This document shows, piece after piece, positions 35,525 to 45,090 of a stretch of DNA of 64,000 bases. This stretch comes from Streptomyces rochei. GTDB lineage: Bacteria > Actinomycetota > Actinomycetes > Streptomycetales > Streptomycetaceae. Both the position numbers and the translations under genes were made by a program. The DNA lies in NCBI GenBank assembly GCA_002155895.1, contig MUMD01000222.1, positions 1 through 64,000 of the forward strand, written 5' to 3'. Under the pieces are notes generated by a model. It was not told where the DNA came from, made no database searches, and saw only the letters and a list, made by a program, of their open reading frames with translations. The first letter of the stretch is position 1. Each line of letters starts with the position of its first letter.

Positions 35525-35580
35525 TTGCTACTGGTCAACGCGAGAGTTACAGTCTCTAACAAGAGCTACCGCTTCTCGCG
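35525..35580. promoter_or_regulatory. AT-richer divergent operator/promoter region
   Basis: Between the deaminase and the NAD-epimerase genes a low-GC patch holds repeated half-sites: AGAGTTAC at 35543 and AGAGCTAC at 35562 (19 bp apart), with TCTCTAAC between them in inverted sense. The arrangement looks like a divergent operator for a TetR, MarR or HxlR regulator. No such regulator is adjacent. Confidence 0.4.
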
Positions 35581-35626
35581 GCTCCGCTCGCGCCGATCAC
35601 CCTGAGCATGGAGAGAAGGGACCGCC

Positions 35627-36586
35627 ATGTCCGCCGTCACCCCGCAGTCGCCCACCTCGCACACCGTCCTCGGATCGGGCCCCGCCGGCACCGCACTCGC
35701 CCGCGAGCTGGTGCGCCGGGGGCACCGCGTCCGGCTCGTCGACCGGAAGGGGGACGGCCCCGCCCTCGAGGGCGTCGAGCGGTTCGCCGCCGACGTGAGC
35801 ACGGCCGAGGGCGCGCGGGCGGCCGTAGGCGCAGCCGCGGTCGTGTACCACTGCGTCAACGTCGGCTACCACCTCCAGACCGAGGTGATGCCGCGCGTGC
35901 AGGAGGCCGTCCTCGCCGCGGTCGGGGAGACCGGGGCCCGGCTCGTCGTGCTCGACACCCTCTACCCGTACGGCGAGACCGGGGGAGCCGTGATGACCGA
36001 GGACAGCCCCTGGCAGGCGACAAGCCGCAAGGGCCGGATGCGCGCCGAACTCGACGAGCGCTACCTGTCCGCGCATCGGGCGGGCACGGCCCGAGTCGTC
36101 CTCGGTCGCAGCGCGGACTTCGTGGGACCGGGGGTGCTCAACTCGTCCCTCGGAGCCGCCGTCTTCCCGGCCGCCCTCACCGGTGGGGAGGTCGCGGGCC
36201 TCGGCGACATCGATCTGCCGCACAGCTACACGGACATCCGGGACGTCGCGGCCGGCCTGGCCACGCTCGGCGAGCGTCCCGAGGGCGACGGCCGGGTCTG
36301 GCACCTGCCCACCGCGCCCGCCGTCAGTACGCGCGAGATCCACGCGATGATCGAGAAGCGGGTCGGCCGGCCGCTGAACGTCGTGGTGGTCGCCGAGCCC
36401 CGCCCCTTCGGCCCGTTCGACGAGCGGTTCATGGCCGAGTACGCGGAGATGTTCTACCAGCACACGGAGCCGCAGATCATGGACTCCTCCGCCTTCGAGC
36501 GGACCTTCGGCGCGGTGCCCACGCCTCTCGCGGACACCGTGGACGCCACCGTGGCCTGGTACGAGGAGTGGCTCACCGGCCGGTGA
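35627..36586 (+). CDS. NAD-dependent epimerase/dehydratase-family (extended SDR) protein
   Basis: 319 residues. HTVLGSGPAGTALARELVRR is the Rossmann Gly motif, slightly unusual for an extended SDR (GxGPxG). VLDTLYPYGETGG carries the catalytic-type Tyr. LGRSADFVGPGVLNSSLGAA and DIDLPHSYTDIRDVAAGLATL match epimerase substrate-loop positions. The canonical YxxxK is not clear (DTLYPYGE lacks the lysine four residues on), so it may be an atypical reductase. It stands alone in its strand after a divergent regulatory region. Confidence 0.83.
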   Translation: MSAVTPQSPTSHTVLGSGPAGTALARELVRRGHRVRLVDRKGDGPALEGVERFAADVSTAEGARAAVGAAAVVYHCVNVGYHLQTEVMPRVQEAVLAAVGETGARLVVLDTLYPYGETGGAVMTEDSPWQATSRKGRMRAELDERYLSAHRAGTARVVLGRSADFVGPGVLNSSLGAAVFPAALTGGEVAGLGDIDLPHSYTDIRDVAAGLATLGERPEGDGRVWHLPTAPAVSTREIHAMIEKRVGRPLNVVVVAEPRPFGPFDERFMAEYAEMFYQHTEPQIMDSSAFERTFGAVPTPLADTVDATVAWYEEWLTGR

Positions 36587-36615
36587 CCCGGCAGGTGAGC
36601 GGTGCGGTCGCCCGT

Positions 36616-36885
36616 TCAGCGCCGGGTGCGGGCCTTCGACCGGTCCAGCGCGGCCACGCCGAGGGCGGCGAGGGCGATCTGGATGAGCCACTCGACCCAG
36701 TCGACGCCGTCGGTGTCGGCCACGTCGAACGCCGCCGCGACCCACGATCCGATCAGTGCGGCGACGATGCCGACCAGGATCGTCCACAGGATCCCGATGC
36801 GCTGGCGGCCCGGGACCACGAGTCGGCCCAGGACGCCGATGACGATGCCGATGACGATCGCGCTGATGATGCCGTCGATTTCCAT
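36616..36885 (-). CDS. GlsB/YeaQ/YmgE-type stress membrane protein
   Basis: 89 residues from ATG 36885 (GAAGGGG five bases before; the GTG at 36891 lies inside that site). Three membrane helices with the family pattern IISAIVIGIVIGVLGRLVVPGRQ then IGILWTILVGIVAALIGSWVA. These transglycosylase-associated proteins are small envelope-stress proteins of unknown mechanism. Confidence 0.9.
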   Translation of the reverse strand: MEIDGIISAIVIGIVIGVLGRLVVPGRQRIGILWTILVGIVAALIGSWVAAAFDVADTDGVDWVEWLIQIALAALGVAALDRSKARTRR

Positions 36886-37002
36886 GTCCACCCCTTCTTG
36901 TCAAGACCCCCGCGGTTGGCGTGTGCCCGGTGCGGGCGGGCGTAGTCCACGGGCGTCCGTCACCAGGCGCGCGGCGGTCGGCCGGCGAAGGGACACGCAC
37001 GA

Positions 37003-37030
37003 GGGCCGGCCCGCCGAAGCGGACCGGCCC
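37003..37030 (-). terminator. Hairpin after the SPW-repeat gene
   Basis: GGGCCGG (37003-37009) pairs with CCGGCCC (37024-37030), with CGC/GCG pairing inside around CGAA. It sits 34-61 bases past the minus-strand stop, before the GlsB-type gene, and probably ends the SPW transcript. Confidence 0.55.
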
Positions 37031-37063
37031 CCGGTGTTCCCTTCCCTCGTCTCCAGGGCGTCT

Positions 37064-37504
37064 CTAGGGCCTGCGCATGCTCTTGGCCGCCGTGGCGGCG
37101 CACACCGTGCCCAGGGCCAGGGTCAACGCGCCGATGATGATGTTGTTCCAGATGACACCGGCGTCCGGGTTCGTGCCGACGATCCAGGGCGAAATGATCA
37201 TCCAGATACCCATCGCGCACATGGCGCCGCTGAGGCCGTACATGCGCTCCGGGGCACGGGTGAACCCCAGGGCCAGCAGGCCGATGGCGATTCCGATGAT
37301 CAGATTGTGGGCCACGAGCGCGGGCTGGCTGGTGGTGAAGTGGACTACCCACGGGGACACGGCACAGTACAGGCCGAGCAGGAACACCGGCCCGTCCACG
37401 AGTGCCACGTCGCGGCCGCCGAGCATGCGGGCGTAGCGCGCCTGCATTTCCGGGGCGTCGGGATGGCTGGTGATGTCACCTCGGGGGTGCGAGACGTTGG
37501 CCAT
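37064..37504 (-). CDS. SPW-repeat membrane protein
   Basis: 146 residues with four membrane helices arranged as two SPW repeats: LLGLYCAVSPWVVHFTTSQP and CAMGIWMIISPWIVGTNPDA. Each repeat has the diagnostic Ser-Pro-Trp. The family is common in actinobacteria and functions are unknown, with a stress or envelope role usually guessed. The N-terminal about 30 residues are soluble. ATG 37504 follows AGGAGAC on the minus strand. Confidence 0.9.
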   Translation of the reverse strand: MANVSHPRGDITSHPDAPEMQARYARMLGGRDVALVDGPVFLLGLYCAVSPWVVHFTTSQPALVAHNLIIGIAIGLLALGFTRAPERMYGLSGAMCAMGIWMIISPWIVGTNPDAGVIWNNIIIGALTLALGTVCAATAAKSMRRP

Positions 37505-37709
37505 GAGTCGTCTCCTTTGACTAACCGGGCCGTCCGATGCGGTCTTCGGAAGCGCCGCACGCGTCCATTCTGCTCTTATTTTTCCCTTATGTGTAGTCGT
37601 GGGCGGGGTTCGTTGTCAGGGAACGTGTCGGACATGTCGCCGCGGATCGCGGGCAGGCGAACTGATGTCAGTCGTCATGGACACAGCGACAGTGGAGGTG
37701 GTCGTCGTC

Positions 37710-37877
37710 ATGGGCGCGAAGGTGTTGGAGCGTTTCCCCGCGGGCTCGCCGCGCGGGTCGTGGCCGGCCGAGGAGTATGCCGCGCGCCGTCGTGCTCAGG
37801 GGGAGCCCGCGACCGTCGTGATGGACCTCAAGACGGACGCCTTCCTGGTGGTCGTTCCGGCCCGGGAGGACAAGTGA
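37710..37877 (+). CDS. Small conserved Streptomyces hypothetical protein
   Basis: 55 residues (MGAKVLERFPAGSPRGSWPA onward), with the body EEYAARRRAQG and a hydrophobic beta-strand end (DAFLVVVPARE). GGAGG lies 11 bases before ATG 37710. In-frame ATGs at 37665 and 37677 would add a hydrophobic MDTATVEVVVV stretch but lack good ribosome sites, so the start is uncertain. No function recognised. Confidence 0.6.
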   Translation: MGAKVLERFPAGSPRGSWPAEEYAARRRAQGEPATVVMDLKTDAFLVVVPAREDK

Positions 37878-37903
37878 ACCCCTCCCGGTGACGGCGCGGC
37901 CGG

Positions 37904-38965
37904 TCAGCGTCCGGCGCCGGACAGTGCCGCCAGGTGCGCCCGGCGCACCGGTGCCGTCTGCCCCTGCACCAGCAGGAACATCGCCTCCCGGGCGAGCCGC
38001 TGAGCGGGGCTGTCGAGGCTCGTCGCCCGCCCGCCGCCGGCCACCACCGCCGCGGTCGTGGCCGCTCGCATGAGGTCGTACGCCCGGGTCCGCAGCGCCA
38101 GCCGCTCCTCGACGTGCTCGTGCGCGACGGGATGGTCGGCGAGGGCGTAGGCCCGCGCCCTGACCTCGTCGAGCCCGGCCCGCAGCGACTCGGCTGCCCC
38201 CCGCTCGTCCGGCGTGTCGCCGAGCAGGTCCAGCGCGGCGCGGGCGACGCCGAAGACGGCCGGGGAGGCGTTGGTGCTGCGCGGGACGTCGACACGCGCG
38301 AACTCCGCCCGCGGGGTGCGCCGCACCACGTTCTCCGCGGGCACCCGCAACCCGTCCAGCTCCAGGGAGACCGTCCGGGCCGCCGTCAGCGCCGCCAGGC
38401 GCAGGGGCGGCGACGGCCGCAGTCCGGGCTGCTCCCGGGCGTCGGCGAAGGCGAACACCACCTCGTCCGCTTCGGTCACGCCCGCCAGCAGCATCACGTC
38501 GTTCAGGCCCCAGCCGGTGTACCAGGGCACGGTGCCGTCGAAGCGCACCCCGTCGCGGTCGACGCGGGCCCGCACCGGGACCCGGGGGAACGCCCGGACG
38601 TGCGCGTAGGCGATGCCCGCGAGCAGCTCGCCGGTCGCCAGGGGGCGCAGGAACCGTTCACGTGCCGCGAGTCCCGGCGAGGCCCCCGCGAGCAACCGGA
38701 CCGGCGTGTGGTGCTGGGTCTGCACGAACCAGGTGGAGCAGCAGGCACCCGCCAGGATCTCGGCGATCTCCCGGGCCACCGAGTCCGGTGCCGCGGCCCC
38801 GCCGAACTCCTCGGGGGCGCTCACGCCGAGCAGCCCGCCGCGCCGGACCGCGTCCAGGTGGCTCGCGGGCACACCGTCCTGGTCGACGCGTTGCGCGCAG
38901 GGGGCGAGAAGCCCGTCCGCGAGCCGGCGGGCCTCGGTGACGAGCGGGTGGAGTGTGGTGGTCAT
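37904..38965 (-). CDS. Acyl-CoA dehydrogenase-family flavoprotein
   Basis: 353 residues from ATG 38965. The N-terminal helical domain (LDAVRRGGLLGVSAPEEFGG) and the middle beta domain (YTGWGLNDVMLLAGVTEADE) match the acyl-CoA dehydrogenase fold. The C-terminal catalytic Glu region is not obvious, so it may belong to the flavin-dependent hydroxylase/monooxygenase branch. It is divergent from the aldehyde dehydrogenase gene over 136 bp, so the two may be co-controlled. Confidence 0.8.
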   Translation of the reverse strand: MTTTLHPLVTEARRLADGLLAPCAQRVDQDGVPASHLDAVRRGGLLGVSAPEEFGGAAAPDSVAREIAEILAGACCSTWFVQTQHHTPVRLLAGASPGLAARERFLRPLATGELLAGIAYAHVRAFPRVPVRARVDRDGVRFDGTVPWYTGWGLNDVMLLAGVTEADEVVFAFADAREQPGLRPSPPLRLAALTAARTVSLELDGLRVPAENVVRRTPRAEFARVDVPRSTNASPAVFGVARAALDLLGDTPDERGAAESLRAGLDEVRARAYALADHPVAHEHVEERLALRTRAYDLMRAATTAAVVAGGGRATSLDSPAQRLAREAMFLLVQGQTAPVRRAHLAALSGAGR

Positions 38966-39101
38966 GCGGTGATTCTCGCGACCGCGCCCGGCCGTGACGA
39001 GGGGGCCGCCCGGAGCGGCGGTCCGGTGGGGAATGAATGCCGGCGGCAGAAAGTTGTGTATTACATCTAGCTCGATCGATCCCATCCCAGCGAGGCTCCC
39101 C

Positions 39102-40424
39102 GTGAACCACCCCGCCCCCGAACGGCCCGCCGACGTCGTCGCCCGGCTGCGGGCCACCTTCCGCACCGGCCGTACCAAGCCCGTCGAGTGGCGCACCGGC
39201 CAACTGCGCCGCCTGCGCGCCCTGCTCACGGAGAACGGCTCGGACCTGGAGGCGGCCCTCCACGCCGACCTCGGCAAGAGCGCCGCCGAGGCCCAGCGCA
39301 CGGAGATCGGCTTCACCGTGCGCGAGATCGACCACACCCTCGACCAGCTCGCCGACTGGCTGCGCCCCGAGCCCGCCCCGGTCCCGGCCCACCTCGGCGC
39401 CGACGCCACCGCCTGGACGCAGTACGACCCCCTCGGCGTCGTCCTCGTCATCGCGCCCTGGAACTACCCGGCCCAGCTGCTGCTCGCCCCGGTCGTCGGC
39501 GCCCTCGCCGCGGGCAACGCGGTGGTGGCCAAGCCCAGCGAGCTGGCCCCGGCCACCTCCGCCGCGCTGGCCCGGCTGCTGCCGCGCTACCTGGACACCG
39601 ACGCGGTGGCCGTCGTCGAGGGCGGCGTCCCCGAGACCACGGCCCTGCTCGCCGAGCGCTTCGACCACATCTTCTACACCGGCAACGGCACCGTCGGCCG
39701 CATCGTCATGCGCGCCGCCGCCGAGCACCTCACCCCGGTCACCCTCGAACTCGGCGGCAAGTCGCCCGCGTTCGTCGACCGCGACGCCGACCTCGACACC
39801 GTCGCCGCCCGGCTGGTCGCCGGCAAGTTCCTCAACGCGGGCCAGACCTGCGTGGCCCCCGACTACGTGCTGACCGACCCGGAGACTGCCGCCGCCCTGG
39901 AGCCGGCGCTCGTCCGGGCCGTCGAGGCGCAGTACGGGACCGACCCCGCGCGCTCCACGGAGTACGCGCGGATCGTCAACGAGCGCCACTTCGACCGGCT
40001 GACCGGCCTGCTGGACTCCGGCCGAGTGGTCGTGGGCGGCGGCAGCGACCGGTCACGGAAGTACCTCGCGCCGACCGTGCTCGCCGACGTGGCCCCCGAC
40101 GCGCCGGTGATGCGGGAGGAGATCTTCGGCCCGATCCTGCCGATCGTCACCGTGCCCGGCCTGGACGAGGCGATCGATTTCGTCAACGACCGCGACAAGC
40201 CGCTGGCCCTCTACGTCTTCAGCGAGTCCGACGGGACCCGGGAGCGGTTCGCCGCGGAGACGTCCTCCGGCGGGCTCGGTCACGGCCTGCCGCTCGCCCA
40301 TCTCACCGTGTCCGACCTCCCGTTCGGCGGGGTGGGGGAGAGCGGCATGGGCAACTACCACGGCCGGTACTCCATCGAGACCTTCAGTCACCGCAAGGCG
40401 GTCCTGAAGAAGCCGCTGGGCTGA
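39102..40424 (+). CDS. Class 3-like NAD(P)+-dependent aldehyde dehydrogenase
   Basis: 440 residues from GTG 39102. It has [30 protein letters not shown] for cofactor binding, the glycine loop [21 protein letters not shown] with the catalytic Glu, and catalytic Cys in [13 protein letters not shown]. The C-terminal [10 protein letters not shown] and [14 protein letters not shown] are typical of this class, which oxidises fatty or aromatic aldehydes. A perfect hairpin terminator follows. Neighbouring acyl-CoA dehydrogenase is divergent. Confidence 0.94.
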   Translation: MNHPAPERPADVVARLRATFRTGRTKPVEWRTGQLRRLRALLTENGSDLEAALHADLGKSAAEAQRTEIGFTVREIDHTLDQLADWLRPEPAPVPAHLGADATAWTQYDPLGVVLVIAPWNYPAQLLLAPVVGALAAGNAVVAKPSELAPATSAALARLLPRYLDTDAVAVVEGGVPETTALLAERFDHIFYTGNGTVGRIVMRAAAEHLTPVTLELGGKSPAFVDRDADLDTVAARLVAGKFLNAGQTCVAPDYVLTDPETAAALEPALVRAVEAQYGTDPARSTEYARIVNERHFDRLTGLLDSGRVVVGGGSDRSRKYLAPTVLADVAPDAPVMREEIFGPILPIVTVPGLDEAIDFVNDRDKPLALYVFSESDGTRERFAAETSSGGLGHGLPLAHLTVSDLPFGGVGESGMGNYHGRYSIETFSHRKAVLKKPLG

Positions 40425-40444
40425 CCGGTACGACGACTCCACGC

Positions 40445-40471
40445 CAACCCGGCCGATGTTCGGCCGGGTTG
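40445..40471 (+). terminator. Perfect 12-bp-stem terminator after the aldehyde dehydrogenase
   Basis: CAACCCGGCCGA (40445-40456) pairs base for base with 40460-40471 around a 3-base TGT loop, 21 bases after the stop. It insulates the chitinase promoter that begins at once downstream. Confidence 0.8.
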
Positions 40472-40472
40472 A

Positions 40473-40505
40473 ACTGGTCTACACCCTTGACTGGTACAGA
40501 CCAAC
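40473..40505 (+). promoter_or_regulatory. Two tandem DasR-like (dre) operators overlapping the chitinase -35 box
   Basis: ACTGGTCTACACCCTT (40473-40488) and ACTGGTACAGACCAAC (40490-40505) match the dre consensus A(G/C)TGGTCTAGACCA(G/C)T at 13 and 12 of 16 positions. A -35-like TTGACT (40487-40492) lies across their junction. This mirrors the direct-repeat promoters of known Streptomyces chitinase genes, which respond to chitin and N-acetylglucosamine through DasR. Confidence 0.8.
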
Positions 40506-40640
40506 ACGGTTGAGTGTGCCTCCACACCCCCCACCACGGCCGCCCCCGACGCCGTGGCCGGTACGGCCGGCCCGTGCGCAGGGCTCGCTCCTCCCTTCCC
40601 CGACGCGGGAGCGGCCGTGCTCCGCCGAAGGAGGCAGTCC

Positions 40641-41531
40641 GTGTCGAGGCGCCGAATCTCCGCCGTGGTCACCGCACTCGCCCTCGCGGGAGCCGTCCCC
40701 GCCTTCCTGCCCGCCACCGAGGCGTCCGCCGCCTCCTGCTCGAGCTACCCCGCCTGGTCGGCCGGCGCGAACTACAACGCCGGCGACATCGTCCGCTACA
40801 CGGACGGCAAGGCCTACATCGCCGAGCACGCCAACCCGGGCTACGACCCGCTGATCAGCACCTGGTACTGGGAGCCGTACGCCTGTGACGGCGGCTCCCA
40901 GACGCCGGTCGGCAACTTCGTGGTGACCGAGGCGCAGTTCAACCAGATGTTCCCGGGCAGAAACTCGTTCTACAGCTACAGCGGCCTCACCGCCGCGCTC
41001 AGCGCCTACCCCGGCTTCGCCAACACCGGCAGCGACACGGTGAAGAAGCAGGAGGCCGCCGCCTTCCTCGCCAACGTCAGCCACGAGACCGGCGGACTGG
41101 TGCACATCGTCGAGCAGAACACCGCCAACTACCCCCACTACTGCGACTGGAACCAGCCCTACGGCTGTCCGGCCGGCCAGGCCGCCTACTACGGGCGCGG
41201 CCCCATCCAGCTCAGCTGGAACTTCAACTACAAGGCGGCGGGCGACGCTCTCGGCATCGACCTGCTGAACAACCCCTGGCTGGTGCAGAACGACTCGGCC
41301 GTCGCCTGGAAGACCGCCCTGTGGTACTGGAACACCCAGTCCGGGCCGGGCAGCATGACCGGGCACAACGCGATGGTCAACGGCGCCGGTTTCGGCCAGA
41401 CGATCCGCTCCATCAACGGCTCCCTGGAGTGCAACGGCAAGAACCCCGCGCAGGTCCAGAGCCGCGTCACCAAGTACCAGCAGTTCAGCCAGATCCTCGG
41501 TGTCTCCCCGGGCGGCAACCTGTACTGCTGA
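40641..41531 (+). CDS. chiF: Secreted GH19 chitinase with N-terminal CBM5/12 domain
   Basis: 296 residues from GTG 40641 (GGAGG six bases upstream). The signal peptide ends near ATEASA-A. A chitin-binding CBM5/12 module (about 35-82; YPAWSAGANYNAGDIVRYTD, ISTWYWEPY) precedes a GH19 catalytic domain. The catalytic glutamates are Glu149 in NVSHETGG and Glu158 in IVEQNT, and GRGPIQLSWNFNY is a family signature. It hydrolyses chitin with inversion. The chiF symbol rests on the domain order and recalled gene neighbourhood. Two DasR-like sites sit at its promoter. Confidence 0.93.
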   Translation: MSRRRISAVVTALALAGAVPAFLPATEASAASCSSYPAWSAGANYNAGDIVRYTDGKAYIAEHANPGYDPLISTWYWEPYACDGGSQTPVGNFVVTEAQFNQMFPGRNSFYSYSGLTAALSAYPGFANTGSDTVKKQEAAAFLANVSHETGGLVHIVEQNTANYPHYCDWNQPYGCPAGQAAYYGRGPIQLSWNFNYKAAGDALGIDLLNNPWLVQNDSAVAWKTALWYWNTQSGPGSMTGHNAMVNGAGFGQTIRSINGSLECNGKNPAQVQSRVTKYQQFSQILGVSPGGNLYC

Positions 41532-41561
41532 CCCCCGCCGGGCGTGTGCGAGACTCCGCCG

Positions 41562-42464
41562 ATGACCTCGGAAACGATCACCGCGGAGTCCTCCGGCACC
41601 TGGCACCTCGGCGACCTGCCCGTCCGCCGCGTCGGCTTCGGCGCGATGCGGCTGACGGGCAGCGCCGCCTTCCACTTCGGCACCCCGAGCGACCGCGAGC
41701 GCTCCCTCGCCGTGCTGCGCAAGGCGGTCGAACTCGGCGTCAACCACATCGACACCGCCGCCTTCTACTTCTCGTCCCTGCGCTCCGCCAACGAGCTGAT
41801 CAACAGCGCGCTGGCCCCCTACGCCGACGACCTCGTGATCGCCGCCAAGGTCGGCCCGTACCGCGCGTGGTCGGGGGAGTGGGGCACCTCCGCCCGCCCC
41901 GAGGACCTGCGCGCCCACGTCGAGGAGAACCTGCGTCAGCTCGGCCGCGACCATCTCGACGTCGTCTATCTGCGCCGCATGCGGCAGGACTCGATCGCCG
42001 ACCACTTCGGCGCCCTGGCCGAACTGCGCGCGGCGGGCCTGATCCGCCACCTCGGCGTCTCCGACGTGGAGCCCCGCCACCTCGCCGAGGCGCAGGCCAT
42101 CGCGCCCGTGGTCTGCGTGCAGAACCGGTACGGACTCGGCTTCCACGACCCCGCCACCGACGAACTGCTCGCCCGGTGCCGCGAACAGGGCATCGCCTTC
42201 GTGCCGTTCTACGCCCTCGCGGGCGAGGAGGGTCCGCGGGGCGGCGCCTCGACGGCGCACGAGGAGGAGGTCCGCGCGGTCGCCGGGGCGCACGGCGTGA
42301 GCCCCGCCCAGGTCCGGATCGCCTGGACCCTGCACCAGGGCCCGCACGTCCTCGCCATCCCCGGCACCGGCGACCCCGGCCACCTCGCCGAGAACGTCGC
42401 CGCGGGCGCCCTGCGGCTCACCGACGGGGAACTCGCGCGGCTCGACGCCGCCCGGACCGGCTGA
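41562..42464 (+). CDS. Aldo/keto reductase (first of three in the window)
   Basis: 300 residues. RVGFGAMRLTG and LGVNHIDTAAFYFSSLRSANELI carry the catalytic Asp and Tyr; LVIAAKVGPYRAW carries the Lys; the expected His near HLDVVYLRRMRQDS is replaced by Arg, as in some bacterial AKRs. The (beta/alpha)8 barrel is full length. It follows the chitinase by 30 bp on the same strand but has no functional tie. Substrate unknown. Confidence 0.9.
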   Translation: MTSETITAESSGTWHLGDLPVRRVGFGAMRLTGSAAFHFGTPSDRERSLAVLRKAVELGVNHIDTAAFYFSSLRSANELINSALAPYADDLVIAAKVGPYRAWSGEWGTSARPEDLRAHVEENLRQLGRDHLDVVYLRRMRQDSIADHFGALAELRAAGLIRHLGVSDVEPRHLAEAQAIAPVVCVQNRYGLGFHDPATDELLARCREQGIAFVPFYALAGEEGPRGGASTAHEEEVRAVAGAHGVSPAQVRIAWTLHQGPHVLAIPGTGDPGHLAENVAAGALRLTDGELARLDAARTG

Positions 42465-42470
42465 GGCGGG

Positions 42471-42929
42471 CTATGCGGTCCAGGCGCCGTCCCGCATGAT
42501 GTGCCGCCCCTTCAGCTCCCGCACCTCGTGCCACGCCTGGACCGCGAGCGGCCGCACCCGGAACCAGGCGTACGACGCGCCGTCCCCGCGCGGATCCCAG
42601 CCGGTCTTCGCCGCGAACGCCTCCGCCGCGCCCGCGGGCGCCTCCCGCAGGCCGAACACCTCCGCCTCACCGTCGATCAGCACGACGTCCCGGGTGTGCC
42701 CCAACGCCAGCCGGGCCCGGCCGCCGTCCCGCAGGTTGCGACCGGTCGGATTGGCCGCCCGCGTGCACAGCCACACGGCGTCCCCGTGCCACACGAACCA
42801 CAGCGGAACCATGCAGGGCACCCCGTCGGGGTCCGCCGTGGCCACCCAGATGTCCAGCTCGCGCTCCAGCCGGTCCAGTACGTCCTGCCGGCGCTGCCCG
42901 GGCCCGCGCGGCGGTGCGGTGATCTCCAT
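42471..42929 (-). CDS. Pyridoxamine 5'-phosphate oxidase-family flavin/F420-binding protein
   Basis: 152 residues, small split-barrel fold: DIWVATADPDGVPCMVPLWF, WHGDAVWLCTRAANPTGRNL, LALGHTRDVVLIDGEAEVFG. The ELDIWVAT-D-G-P pattern is typical of actinobacterial members that bind FMN or F420. The stop lies 7 bases past the convergent aldo/keto reductase stop. It is divergent from the VOC gene. Confidence 0.85.
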   Translation of the reverse strand: MEITAPPRGPGQRRQDVLDRLERELDIWVATADPDGVPCMVPLWFVWHGDAVWLCTRAANPTGRNLRDGGRARLALGHTRDVVLIDGEAEVFGLREAPAGAAEAFAAKTGWDPRGDGASYAWFRVRPLAVQAWHEVRELKGRHIMRDGAWTA

Positions 42930-43004
42930 GGCCGTGACGGTAGCGGCCGGGACACGCCCACGCCTCGGGCCGGAGGACTAGGACCGGAGACTGGCGTCCG
43001 GCGA

Positions 43005-43018
43005 GTTTTACGTATAAC
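43005..43018. promoter_or_regulatory. Near-palindromic AT-rich operator/-10 region
   Basis: GTTTTACGTATAAC is a 14-base near-palindrome (two mismatched positions) in otherwise GC-rich DNA between divergent genes, and it contains a TATAAC -10-like hexamer directed at the VOC gene. It could be a repressor site; no regulator is adjacent. Confidence 0.4.
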
Positions 43019-43052
43019 CTCTCCCGTCAATCGCCCGTCCCGGAAGGTCCCG

Positions 43053-43445
43053 ATGCCGCACATCGCCCTGGTCGCCCTCGTCGTCGACGACTACGACGAG
43101 GCGATCCGCTTCTACACCGAGGCCCTCGGATTCCGCCTGACCGAGGACACCCCCCGGCCCGACGGCTCCCGCTGGGTGGTCGTCGAGCCCGGCGCGGGTC
43201 ACGGTGGCACCGCTCTGCTGCTGGCCCGCGCCAAGGGCGAGCGGCAGCGGGCCCGGATCGGCGATCAGACGGGCGGACGCGTCGGGTTCTTCCTGCACAC
43301 CGACGACTTCGCCCGCGACCACGCCCGGATGACCGCCGCCGGCGTGACCTTCCTGGAGGAGCCCCGGCGTGAGCCCTACGGCTCGGTCGCCGTCTTCCAG
43401 GACCTGTACGGCAACCGCTGGGACCTGCTCCAGCCCGCCGCCTGA
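43053..43445 (+). CDS. VOC-superfamily (glyoxalase-like) protein
   Basis: 130 residues, one vicinal-oxygen-chelate unit: [76 protein letters not shown]. The metal-binding positions of true glyoxalases are only partly kept (His or Glu at the usual places are not obvious), so it may be a dioxygenase or antibiotic-binding relative. It precedes add by 43 bp on the same strand and may be co-transcribed. Confidence 0.86.
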   Translation: MPHIALVALVVDDYDEAIRFYTEALGFRLTEDTPRPDGSRWVVVEPGAGHGGTALLLARAKGERQRARIGDQTGGRVGFFLHTDDFARDHARMTAAGVTFLEEPRREPYGSVAVFQDLYGNRWDLLQPAA

Positions 43446-43488
43446 CCTTCCCGCCCTTCGCCACCGACCCGCCGAGGAACGACCGCTC

Positions 43489-44568
43489 ATGTCATCTACG
43501 CGCATAGACGCCGAAACCCTCCGCCGCCTCCCCAAGGCCGTGCTCCACGACCACCTCGACGGCGGCCTGCGCCCCGCGACCGTGGTGGAGCTGGCCGCGT
43601 CCGTCGGCCACACCCTGCCCACCACCGACCCCGACGAGCTGGCCGCCTGGTACTACGAGGCCGCCAACTCCGGTGACCTGGTGCGGTACATCGCCACCTT
43701 CGAGCACACCCTCGCCGTGATGCAGAGCCGGGAGGGGCTGCTGCGCACCGCCGAGGAGTACGTCCTCGACCTGGCCGCCGACGGCGTCGTCTACGGCGAG
43801 GTCCGCTACGCCCCCGAGCTGATGCTGAAGGGCGGCCTCGGCCTCGCCGAGGTCGTCGAGACCGTCCAGGAGGGCCTGGCCGCGGGCATGGCCAAGGCGG
43901 CCGCCGCCGGCACGCCGGTGCGCGTGGGGACCCTGCTGTGCGGCATGCGGATGTTCGACCGGACCCGCGAGACCGCCGACCTCGCGGTGGCCTTCCGGGA
44001 CGCGGGCGTCGTCGGCTTCGACATCGCGGGCGCCGAGGACGGCTTCCCGCCCGCCGACCACCTCGATGCCTTCGAGCACCTGCGCCGCGAGAACGTCCCG
44101 TTCACCATCCACGCCGGCGAGGCCCACGGCCTGCCCAGCATCCACCAGGCGCTCCAGGTGTGCGGCGCCCAGCGCATCGGCCACGGCGTCCGCATCACCG
44201 ACGACATCCCCGACCTGGCGGCCGGCAAGCTCGGACGGCTCGCCGGCTGGGTGCGCGACCGCCGGATCGCCCTGGAGATGTGCCCCACCTCCAACCTCCA
44301 GACCGGCGCGGCGACCTCGATCGCCGAGCACCCCATCACGGCGCTCAAGGACCTCGGCTTCCGCGTCACCCTGAACACCGACAACCGTCTGGTCTCCGGC
44401 ACCACGATGACCCGGGAGATGTCCCTGCTCGTCGAGGAGGCCGGCTGGACCGTGGCGGACCTGCGCACGGTCACGGTGAACGCGCTGAAGAGCGCCTTCA
44501 TCCCCTTCGACGAGCGCAGGGCCCTGATCGAGGACGTCGTCCTGCCGGGCTACGCGGCGGCGCTCTGA
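43489..44568 (+). CDS. add: Adenosine deaminase
   Basis: 359 residues, standard length. Zinc ligands are in [11 protein letters not shown] (His20 and His22), IHAGEAHG (His with catalytic Glu region) and [12 protein letters not shown] (Asp). It converts adenosine to inosine in purine salvage. Streptomyces usually has several paralogues, so this may be an accessory copy. It overlaps the convergent DinB gene by 19 bp. Confidence 0.94.
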   Translation: MSSTRIDAETLRRLPKAVLHDHLDGGLRPATVVELAASVGHTLPTTDPDELAAWYYEAANSGDLVRYIATFEHTLAVMQSREGLLRTAEEYVLDLAADGVVYGEVRYAPELMLKGGLGLAEVVETVQEGLAAGMAKAAAAGTPVRVGTLLCGMRMFDRTRETADLAVAFRDAGVVGFDIAGAEDGFPPADHLDAFEHLRRENVPFTIHAGEAHGLPSIHQALQVCGAQRIGHGVRITDDIPDLAAGKLGRLAGWVRDRRIALEMCPTSNLQTGAATSIAEHPITALKDLGFRVTLNTDNRLVSGTTMTREMSLLVEEAGWTVADLRTVTVNALKSAFIPFDERRALIEDVVLPGYAAAL

Positions 44569-45065
44569 ACCAGCCCGCGCACATAGGCGGCCTGTCCGAC
44601 GTGCTGGAGATCGTCGGACAGGACGCTGACCAGGCGTGTGCCGAGCGTGACCGGCGGGTCCCAGTTCTCGTCCACGACGCGCTCCAGGTCCTTGGCGGTC
44701 AGGGAGCGCAGCACACCGAGTGTCTGCTCGTGCACGGCGTCGTAGTAGCCGGTCAGCAGGTCGGCGGAGTCGACGCGCACCTTCGCGACCTGCGCCGGGC
44801 TGTGGCCGTACCCGGTGTCGAGGCGGGGCAGGCCCAGCCCGAAGCGCTTCTCCCACGCACCGGTGAGCCACACCTGGTCGAGCCCGAAGGCGTCCGCGAC
44901 GTGGTCGTCCTGGACCCGGGTGAGGTGCCACACCAGCCAGGCGACGGAGTTCGCGTCGTCGGCGGGGCGGGCGTTCAGGCCGTCGGGCGGCAGGTCCCCG
45001 ACGGCGGCGTGGACTTCTTCCCGGATGCGGCCGTAGCCCTCGATGAGGATGTCCTTCGCGTGCAT
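44550..45065 (-). CDS. DinB/mycothiol-transferase-fold protein (DUF664-like)
   Basis: 171 residues: a four-helix bundle of the DinB superfamily with the DUF664 signature ([20 protein letters not shown], then [14 protein letters not shown]). Metal-binding histidines WHLTR and HVGQ are present. Such proteins often act as thiol-dependent transferases. The ATG at 45065 sits directly behind GGAGG, which is tight; a TTG at 45083 with GAGGG upstream is the alternative. It follows the LysR gene closely on the same strand, so it is probably co-transcribed. Confidence 0.85.
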   Translation of the reverse strand: MHAKDILIEGYGRIREEVHAAVGDLPPDGLNARPADDANSVAWLVWHLTRVQDDHVADAFGLDQVWLTGAWEKRFGLGLPRLDTGYGHSPAQVAKVRVDSADLLTGYYDAVHEQTLGVLRSLTAKDLERVVDENWDPPVTLGTRLVSVLSDDLQHVGQAAYVRGLVQSAAA

Positions 45066-45090
45066 GCCTCCACCATGGCGCAACCGGCCC

